Below are positions 44,057 through 49,843 of a stretch of 49,843 bases of DNA, one piece after another (position 1 is the stretch's first letter; each line of letters opens with the position of its first letter). Both the position numbers and the translations under genes were made by a program. The DNA is from Lachnospiraceae bacterium (GTDB lineage: Bacteria > Bacillota > Clostridia > Lachnospirales > Lachnospiraceae): the NCBI GenBank assembly GCA_017623295.1, contig JAGAPK010000044.1, positions 1 through 49,843 of the forward strand, written 5' to 3'. Below the pieces are notes generated by a model. That model did not search any database, was not told where the DNA came from, and was given only the letters and a program-made list of their open reading frames with translations.

Positions 44057-46261
44057 ATGTCTATTGATTTAAATATGGAAAACTTAGGTTCCATGATTGA
44101 TAACATTATCGCGGGAATTTGTTTTTTTGAATACGATAGTACGACCAAGAAATTGACACCATTTTTCTTAAATGAGGGTCTTTTCCGTATGCTTGGTTAT
44201 TCCAGAGTGCAGGGAATGAAATATCTGCAGGATATCAGACGAAGCATAATTCCGGATGATATTCCGATTCTGGAACAAGGAATTGAAGATGTATTAAAAG
44301 ATGATGGTGTGGTAGAAATTGAGTTCCGTACCGTAACAGGAAGCGGTAGCCTTAGATGGCTTCAGGTAAGAGGAAATCTGTATTCCAGAGAGGGAACTAA
44401 ATATACCTTAGTTACCGTTGTTCAGGATATTACAGAAAAGAAGAGTATTGAAGAAGAACTTCATATGCAGGCAGAACGATTACATATTTTGTCCGAAGCA
44501 GAAGGCGAGAAGATTATCGATTATAATGCCAAGACAGATGTTATGGTAATACGTTCTTCCCATATCTATGGACAGAAGGGCGAGGCAATTCTCGGCGATT
44601 ATTTGCAACAGTTTAATGATGAGTATATTTATGAGGAAGATAAAGAGGCTTATCAGGAAGTGTTTAAAGGACTGTTAAAATCACCAAAGCATGATAGCGT
44701 TGAATTCCGTACAAAACGTTTTGATGATGATTATACATGGTATCAGGCAAATCTGACTTCATTGCTTGGTAGTGAAGGATATGTGACAAGAATTGTAGGC
44801 CGTTTGATTAATATTCATGAAAAGAAACTGAAAGAAATTGATTTGTTGCTTCGTGCAGAGAAAGATGCACTGACCGGATTGTATAATAAAGGTGCAACGG
44901 TACAGTTAATTGAAAATGCCATTGAAGAAGAAAAATCAAACAATACCTTAAACGCTTTAATGATTATTGATTTGGATAATTTCAAGGAAGTAAATGATAC
45001 GCATGGGCATGCACAAGGCGATAAAGTATTGGTTGATACAGCGAATGCCTTAAGTGAGATTTTTAAAGGTGGGGATATTGTCGGCAGAATCGGTGGCGAT
45101 GAATTTGTTGTTTTCATGAAAAACATCAATTCGATTTCCAATGCCGATATTCTGGCATCCAAAATTGAAAACAAAGTAGATTTTCACCTTCCGACAGAGG
45201 AAAAGGATATTCACGTAACCTGTAGTATTGGTATTGCCATTTTCCCTTATCATGGAACAAACTATGAAGAACTGTTCAATAAAGCGGATAAGGCAGTTTA
45301 TACGGCAAAAGCCAATGGCAAGAATGGTTATCGGATTTATGATGCGGCAACCACTATGGCATACCATGCAACCAGAAAAAATACAGAATACAATGTAGAA
45401 AAAGGCATGGAGATAAACCGTAGCATAGAGGATATGGTTATGCAGATTCTCTATGATGATAAAATTATGGAATCTGCATTAAAATCAGCAATTGAACTGA
45501 TGACGGTGCAATACAAGTTCCATAGAGGTTATATTTGTGATAATGAAAAAGAGAGTGTACCGATTCAGTTTTCGGCTTCCGGTTATGAAATGGGAAAAGA
45601 GAGCAAGGAACACTATGAATTGCGTAAGGTAGTGAGCGAAACCTTGTTTGAATCCTTTAAAAATTTTTCCATTATCCATGATTATGACGTATCGGCAGAA
45701 GAATTGCAGTATTATTTCCAGTCAGAAGGCATCAAGAGTATGCTGTATTATCCATTGACTTCCAAAGGTGTATTTAAGGGCGCTATTGTATTAGAAAACC
45801 ATGAAGTAGTTCAGCTTGAACTGGAAGAAAATAAGATAGAAGAGATTCGTTCCTTATTACGAATTTTGGAAGCACATATTTTACAAATCGGCTTGATGGA
45901 CAGATTACATGACTTTGTGACGCATATTGAGTTATTTGATAATATGGATAACTATATTTATATTGTAAATACCGATACCTATGAACTTAGTTTCATCAAC
46001 AAAAAAGTATTAATGAGTACACCGGGCATTCGAATCGGTGATACTTGCTATAAAGCATTACAGCACAGAGATACTCCTTGTGAAAAATGTATTTTTAAAC
46101 AAATGGATAAGAAAGACCCACATGCAAGACATTCTGAAGAATTATTTAATTATTCTTTGCGTAGTTGGACAAAATGTAGCGCCAGCTGGTTGGAGTGCAA
46201 AGAAGAGAATGCGTTAGGTCTTATGAACTGTATCGATATTTCTGAATATTTTATTGGGTAG
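44057..46261 (+). CDS. PAS-GGDEF-GAF-PAS diguanylate cyclase
   Basis: A 734-aa cytoplasmic sensor cyclase. Two PAS folds (10-130 and 145-258) precede a GGDEF domain (262-430) with an intact GGDEF at 346-350, so c-di-GMP synthesis is expected. The inhibitory I-site position reads KGGD instead of RxxD, which may weaken product inhibition. A GAF-like domain (450-615) and a C-terminal PAS-like domain with PCEKC, a possible metal or redox CxxC, follow; this C-terminal extension is unusual. ATG 44057 is chosen over GTG 44039, which lacks a spaced site. It ends the operon that begins with the EAL gene. Confidence 0.9.
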   Translation: MSIDLNMENLGSMIDNIIAGICFFEYDSTTKKLTPFFLNEGLFRMLGYSRVQGMKYLQDIRRSIIPDDIPILEQGIEDVLKDDGVVEIEFRTVTGSGSLRWLQVRGNLYSREGTKYTLVTVVQDITEKKSIEEELHMQAERLHILSEAEGEKIIDYNAKTDVMVIRSSHIYGQKGEAILGDYLQQFNDEYIYEEDKEAYQEVFKGLLKSPKHDSVEFRTKRFDDDYTWYQANLTSLLGSEGYVTRIVGRLINIHEKKLKEIDLLLRAEKDALTGLYNKGATVQLIENAIEEEKSNNTLNALMIIDLDNFKEVNDTHGHAQGDKVLVDTANALSEIFKGGDIVGRIGGDEFVVFMKNINSISNADILASKIENKVDFHLPTEEKDIHVTCSIGIAIFPYHGTNYEELFNKADKAVYTAKANGKNGYRIYDAATTMAYHATRKNTEYNVEKGMEINRSIEDMVMQILYDDKIMESALKSAIELMTVQYKFHRGYICDNEKESVPIQFSASGYEMGKESKEHYELRKVVSETLFESFKNFSIIHDYDVSAEELQYYFQSEGIKSMLYYPLTSKGVFKGAIVLENHEVVQLELEENKIEEIRSLLRILEAHILQIGLMDRLHDFVTHIELFDNMDNYIYIVNTDTYELSFINKKVLMSTPGIRIGDTCYKALQHRDTPCEKCIFKQMDKKDPHARHSEELFNYSLRSWTKCSASWLECKEENALGLMNCIDISEYFIG

Positions 46262-46290
46262 TTGACTAATTTTCTTTTTTCGTGTATATT
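46262..46290 (+). promoter_or_regulatory. Promoter of the ABC importer operon
   Basis: TTGACT (46262-46267), a 17-base spacer and TATATT (46285-46290) lie directly after the cyclase stop codon and 63 bases before the binding-protein gene. Confidence 0.8.
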
Positions 46291-46312
46291 TTTTTAGATA
46301 GATGTACACTTT

Positions 46313-46328
46313 GTTACTTTAAAGTGAC
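46313..46328. promoter_or_regulatory. Palindrome in the importer 5' UTR, possible operator
   Basis: The perfect 10-bp palindrome ACTTTAAAGT (46316-46325) is extended by GTT/GAC flanks to 16 bases with one wobble. It lies downstream of the promoter, where a repressor could block transcription. Confidence 0.45.
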
Positions 46329-46352
46329 GAAACTATTTAGGAGGAGAATATT

Positions 46353-47429
46353 ATGAAAAAGAAATTAGCATTACTTGCAGTAACAGCAATGACTGTTTCT
46401 ATGCTTGCAGGTTGTGGTTCTACAGAAGAAGCTGCTACAACTGAAGAAGCAGCAACAGAAGAAACAACTGCTACTGAAGAAACAGCAGAAACAGAAGATG
46501 CTGCAGCAACAGAAACAGAGGTAGCTGATGAAACAGCAGCAACTGACAAAGTTTACAAAATTGGTATTTGTCAGTTATTAGAGCATGATGCTCTGGATGC
46601 CGCTACACAGGGATTCCAGGATGCTTTGGTAGAATTACTTGGCGAAGGCAACGTAACTTTTGATTTACAGAATGCTCAGGGCGAGCAGACAAACTGTGCA
46701 ACAATTACTACACAGTTTGTAACAGATGGTGTTGATTTAATTCTTGCAAATGCAACAGCTCCTTTACAGGCTGCAGCAGCTGCAACAAATGAAATTCCGA
46801 TTCTTGGAACATCCATCACAGACTATGCAACAGCACTTGATATTGCTGACTGGACAGGTGCAACAGGAACAAACGTATCCGGTACATCTGATTTAGCTCC
46901 GATTGAAGAACAGGAAAATATGTTAGTAGAGTTATTCCCAGAAGCTAAAAAAGTTGGTATTCTTTACTGTTCCGCAGAGCCTAACTCTGTATATCAGGCA
47001 CAGCTTTTTGAAAAATATCTGGAAGAAGACGGAATTGAGTACGAAGAGTTTACAGCAGCTGATTCCAATGAAATTCAGGCAGTAGCTACAAGCGCATGTG
47101 AGAGCGTTGATGTTATCTATATCCCAACAGATAATACAATGGCTGCTAACACAGAAGTTGTAAACAATGTATGTCAGCCTGCAGGTGTACCTGTTATCGC
47201 TGGTGAAGAAGGTATCTGCTCAGGTTGTGGTGTTGCAACATTATCTATCAGCTACTATGACATCGGATATACAGCTGGTGAAATGGCTTATGATATTCTT
47301 GTAAATGGTGCAGACATTACAACAATGGAAGTTAAATATGCTCCACAGGTAACAAAGAAATACAATGCAACAATTTGTGAAGCATTAGGTATTGAAATTC
47401 CAGAAGGTTACGAAGCAATTGCAGAATAA
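46353..47429 (+). CDS. ABC importer substrate-binding lipoprotein
   Basis: A 358-aa lipoprotein of the ABC_sub_bind type. The signal peptide (1-20) ends in LAGC, with the lipidated Cys at 21. A Glu/Thr/Ala-rich flexible spacer (22-65) leads to a two-lobed binding domain. AGGAGGAG gives a strong start. Its family includes predicted aromatic amino acid importers, but the ligand is not readable here. The permease and ATPase follow in order, making a complete importer. A hairpin after this gene may set higher expression of the binding protein than of the membrane parts. Confidence 0.93.
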   Translation: MKKKLALLAVTAMTVSMLAGCGSTEEAATTEEAATEETTATEETAETEDAAATETEVADETAATDKVYKIGICQLLEHDALDAATQGFQDALVELLGEGNVTFDLQNAQGEQTNCATITTQFVTDGVDLILANATAPLQAAAAATNEIPILGTSITDYATALDIADWTGATGTNVSGTSDLAPIEEQENMLVELFPEAKKVGILYCSAEPNSVYQAQLFEKYLEEDGIEYEEFTAADSNEIQAVATSACESVDVIYIPTDNTMAANTEVVNNVCQPAGVPVIAGEEGICSGCGVATLSISYYDIGYTAGEMAYDILVNGADITTMEVKYAPQVTKKYNATICEALGIEIPEGYEAIAE

Positions 47430-47471
47430 TTTGGGGTAATTGTATTTTGTAATTAGGAAAATATATTTTAC

Positions 47472-47495
47472 GGGGATGACATATCTGCCATCCCC
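47472..47495 (+). other. Intercistronic hairpin after the binding-protein gene
   Basis: GGGGATG (47472-47478) pairs perfectly with CATCCCC (47489-47495) around a 10-base loop. No T-run follows, so it more likely protects the upstream message from decay or partly attenuates than fully terminates. Confidence 0.6.
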
Positions 47496-47522
47496 TAAAT
47501 TGATTTATTGGAGGGTTTACGA

Positions 47523-48464
47523 ATGGCTTTATTATTTTCATTATCGCCCATGTCGCTTCTTAGGGCAATGCCGGGAGCTGTTGCACAGGGACTTATTTGG
47601 GGGATTATGGCACTTGGGGTGTACATAACATACAGACTGCTTGATTTTGCAGATTTGACCGTAGATGGTTCTCTGGCAACCGGTGGTGCAGTAGCAGTTA
47701 TGCTGATTCGAGCAGGTGTTGATCCTGTTATCGCATTAGTGGCAGCTTTTGCAGCGGGAATGTTGGCAGGATTTGTAACTGGTATGTTACATACTGCGCT
47801 TGGAATACCGGGTATTCTGGCAAGTATTTTGACACAGATTTCTCTTTATTCGATTAACTTGAATATTATGGGTAAATCCAATCAGGCGATTAACGTAGAC
47901 CAGTATCAGTTAGTGGTATCTTTACGGTATATTTCCGGAGATGCAGCAACAAAATTTAAATTCTATGGCGGTGTTATTCTGGGATGCCTCGTATTAGTGG
48001 CTATCTTATACCGTTATTTTGGAACAGAACAGGGACAGGCAATCCGTGCGACAGGATGTAACAAGAGTATGGCGAAAGCGCAGGGTATCAATACGAATTT
48101 CCATACCGTATTGGCACTTATGATTTCCAATGGTCTTGTTGGTCTTTGTGGTGGTTTGTATGCTCAGTATCAGGGGGCAGCTGATGTTAATATGGGACGT
48201 GGTGCAATTGTTATCGGTCTTGCAGCTGTTATCATTGGGGAAGTATTATTTGGAAAATTATGTGCAGGCAAAAAGCTGGCATTTGCATATACGATGATTG
48301 CGGTTATTCTTGGTGCAGTTGCTTATTACATTGTAATTGCTTTTGTACTCTGGTTGAAGATGCCTTCAGACAATATGAAGTTATTCTCAGCAATCGTTGT
48401 AGCAATCTTCCTTTCCATTCCATATCTGAAAGGAAAATATGGTAAGAAAGGAGTGGCAGCATAA
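47523..48464 (+). CDS. ABC importer permease (ABC_sub_bind system)
   Basis: A 313-aa integral membrane protein with about eight hydrophobic segments of the branched-chain/sugar permease superfamily, matching the upstream lipoprotein type. DLTVDGSLATGGAVAV and the cytoplasmic coupling segment EQGQAIRATGCNKSMAKAQG are typical. ATG 47523 follows GGAGGG by 7 bases. The stop overlaps the ATPase start by one base (TAATG), showing tight coupling. Confidence 0.92.
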   Translation: MALLFSLSPMSLLRAMPGAVAQGLIWGIMALGVYITYRLLDFADLTVDGSLATGGAVAVMLIRAGVDPVIALVAAFAAGMLAGFVTGMLHTALGIPGILASILTQISLYSINLNIMGKSNQAINVDQYQLVVSLRYISGDAATKFKFYGGVILGCLVLVAILYRYFGTEQGQAIRATGCNKSMAKAQGINTNFHTVLALMISNGLVGLCGGLYAQYQGAADVNMGRGAIVIGLAAVIIGEVLFGKLCAGKKLAFAYTMIAVILGAVAYYIVIAFVLWLKMPSDNMKLFSAIVVAIFLSIPYLKGKYGKKGVAA

Positions 48465-49267
48465 TGGCATACGCATTAGAAATAAAAGATGTTCATAAGA
48501 CATTTAATTCAGGAACAATTAATGAGAAAATTGCATTAGATGGTGTAAATCTCAATCTGGAAGAAGGAGATTTTGTTACCATTATCGGTGGTAATGGTGC
48601 CGGTAAATCTACTACTTTGAATGCTGTTGCCGGTGTATGGCCGATTGATAAAGGTTCTATTATTATCGGCGGACAGGATGTTACCGCTTTACCGGAACAT
48701 AAACGTGCGAAATTCTTAGGACGAGTATTTCAGGATCCTATGACCGGAACAGCAGCAACAATGTCTATTGAAGAGAATATGGCAATTGCAGCTCGTCGTG
48801 GTAAAAGACGTACCTTAAAATGGGGCGTTACCAAAGCGGAGAGAGAACAGTTTAAAGAAATGTTAAAAACACTTGATTTGGGTCTGGAAGACAGACTTAC
48901 TTCCAAAGTAGGACTTCTTTCCGGTGGACAGAGACAGGCAGTTACTTTGCTCATGGCTTCTTTGCAGAAACCGAATTTATTGTTGTTGGATGAACATACA
49001 GCAGCACTTGATCCGAAAACAGCAGCGAAGGTGCTTGCGCTGTCTGATAAAATTATTGAAGAGAATAATCTGACAGCTATGATGGTTACACATAATATGA
49101 AAGATGCGATTGCGCATGGTAACAGACTTATCATGATGCATGAAGGAAAAGTCATTTATGATGTGAGAGGAGAAGAGAAGAAAAATTTGAAAGTTTCTGA
49201 TCTTCTTGCCAAGTTTGAAGAAGTAAGCGGCGGAGAATTTGCAAATGACCGTATGATGCTGTCATAA
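48464..49267 (+). CDS. ABC importer ATP-binding protein
   Basis: A 267-aa ATPase. Walker A GGNGAGKST (42-50), the Q-loop region FQDPM, signature LSGGQRQA, Walker B LLLLDEHTAALD and the switch His in VTHNMKDA are intact. It overlaps the permease stop by one base. Together the three genes form a complete importer whose substrate is unknown. A terminator follows. Confidence 0.94.
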   Translation: MAYALEIKDVHKTFNSGTINEKIALDGVNLNLEEGDFVTIIGGNGAGKSTTLNAVAGVWPIDKGSIIIGGQDVTALPEHKRAKFLGRVFQDPMTGTAATMSIEENMAIAARRGKRRTLKWGVTKAEREQFKEMLKTLDLGLEDRLTSKVGLLSGGQRQAVTLLMASLQKPNLLLLDEHTAALDPKTAAKVLALSDKIIEENNLTAMMVTHNMKDAIAHGNRLIMMHEGKVIYDVRGEEKKNLKVSDLLAKFEEVSGGEFANDRMMLS

Positions 49268-49296
49268 GAGAAATTAGCTGACTGATAAGAAGATAT

Positions 49297-49351
49297 AAAA
49301 TCCAGTTCATTTTTTATTGTTAAAAAAATATAAGAAATGACTGGATTTTTT
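49297..49351 (+). terminator. Terminator after the ABC importer
   Basis: AAAATCCAGTTCATTT (49297-49312) pairs with AAATGACTGGATTTT (49335-49349) with one bulge, then a T-run. Confidence 0.85.
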
Positions 49352-49384
49352 GTCTGTAATATGCGAAAATAGAAACAGCGGTTA

Positions 49385-49410
49385 TGACAGATGACGAAAG
49401 TAATCTGTTA
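49385..49410. repeat. Inverted repeat upstream of the Fe-S scaffold gene
   Basis: TGACAGAT (49385-49392) and ATCTGTTA (49403-49410) form an imperfect 8-bp inverted repeat spaced by 10 bases, 37 bases before the gene start. It may be an operator; no known box is recognised. Confidence 0.35.
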
Positions 49411-49446
49411 TCAAATAATATATACATAATCGAAAGGAGTTATCAC

Positions 49447-49843
49447 ATGATTTATTCAAAAGAAGTTGAAGAAATGTGTACTGTAGCACAGGGCGTACAT
49501 CATGGCTGTGCTCCAATCCCAGAAGAAGCAAAATGGGTTCAGGCAAAAGAAGTAAAAGATATTTCCGGTTTAACACACGGTGTTGGCTGGTGTGCTCCAC
49601 AGCAGGGTGCATGTAAGCTGACTCTGAATGTAAAAGAAGGTATCATTCAGGAAGCATTGGTAGAAACAATCGGATGTTCCGGTATGACACACTCAGCTGC
49701 TATGGCATCTGAAATTTTACCAGGTTTAACTGTTATGGAAGCATTAAATACTGACCTTGTATGTGATGCTATCAATACAGCAATGAGAGAACTGTTCTTA
49801 CAGATCGTTTACGGTCGTACACAGTCTGCTTTCTCCGAAGAAG
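49447..49843 (+). CDS. NifU-like Fe-S cluster assembly scaffold protein (partial)
   Basis: The first 132 codons of a gene that runs off the right edge. Translation begins MIYSKEVEEMCTVAQGVHHG and includes GWCAPQQGACKLTLNVKEG and ETIGCSGMTHSAAMASEILPG. The conserved Cys residues and the GCSGMTHS loop match IscU/NifU-type scaffold relatives common in Clostridia, often paired with a GGGtGRT protein. AAAGGAG 8 bases upstream fixes the start. The missing C-terminus prevents a fuller call. Confidence 0.85.
   Translation, partial: MIYSKEVEEMCTVAQGVHHGCAPIPEEAKWVQAKEVKDISGLTHGVGWCAPQQGACKLTLNVKEGIIQEALVETIGCSGMTHSAAMASEILPGLTVMEALNTDLVCDAINTAMRELFLQIVYGRTQSAFSEE

Noticed and set aside
46337-46549. 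70-aa minus-strand Ala/Ser/Val ORF
   Set aside because: Shadow of the Glu/Thr-rich spacer of the binding lipoprotein.

Overview
The window looks like a chromosomal segment of a low-GC, strictly anaerobic Firmicute, most likely a Lachnospiraceae (Clostridia) species. The evidence is the AT-rich codon use, Firmicute-type Shine-Dalgarno sites, a tyrosine T-box leader, an oxygen-sensitive class III ribonucleotide reductase as the only reductase seen, and a gene content (serC-serA-DUF1015, glgB with a tail, several c-di-GMP proteins) typical of that family. The genus cannot be fixed from this sequence alone. No prophage, insertion sequence or CRISPR array was seen.

Layout. (1) 1-60 resembles the leader of an rRNA operon running off the left edge on the minus strand. 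(2) 262-8230 is a tight five-gene plus-strand operon: MoxR AAA+ ATPase, VWA (CoxE-like) partner, REC/HD-GYP response regulator, and two paralogous membrane hybrid histidine kinases, the second with an Hpt domain. Both kinases have degraded ATP-binding boxes. (3) 8231-10875 is a Tyr T-box operon, tyrS plus a DRE-TIM aldolase, converging on aroC (minus strand) across a bidirectional terminator. (4) 12324-14971 holds a VanY-type carboxypeptidase, tgt and yajC. (5) 15109-22692 holds leuB, a GT-C membrane glycosyltransferase, ilvD, ilvB and an L,D-transpeptidase, so branched-chain amino acid genes are interleaved with envelope genes. (6) 22793-30248 holds serC, serA, an opposite-strand 93-aa ORF, DUF1015, glgB with an unusual charged tail, and an MscS channel. 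(7) 30365-33764 holds tRNA-Thr(CGU), a small unknown gene, and nrdD-nrdG. (8) 33843-35412 (minus) is an ABC ATPase/permease pair without a binding protein. (9) 35572-38062 holds argH-asd. (10) 38170-46261 is a likely operon: EAL phosphodiesterase with a dead GGDEF, an archaeal-type ATPase, topB, a left-handed beta-helix transferase, and a PAS/GGDEF/GAF cyclase. (11) 46353-49267 is a complete ABC importer (lipoprotein, permease, ATPase). (12) A NifU-like Fe-S scaffold gene runs off the right edge.

How the parts fit. Regions 2 and 10 together encode synthesis (GGDEF) and degradation (EAL, HD-GYP) of cyclic di-GMP. The most unusual assembly is region 2, where a MoxR/VWA chaperone pair shares an operon with a phosphorelay that appears to feed a c-di-GMP phosphodiesterase. 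The rest is mostly amino-acid biosynthesis (Ile/Val/Leu, Ser, Arg, Asp family, chorismate), translation and cell-envelope housekeeping. Promoter and terminator calls are by eye from consensus boxes and hairpins.
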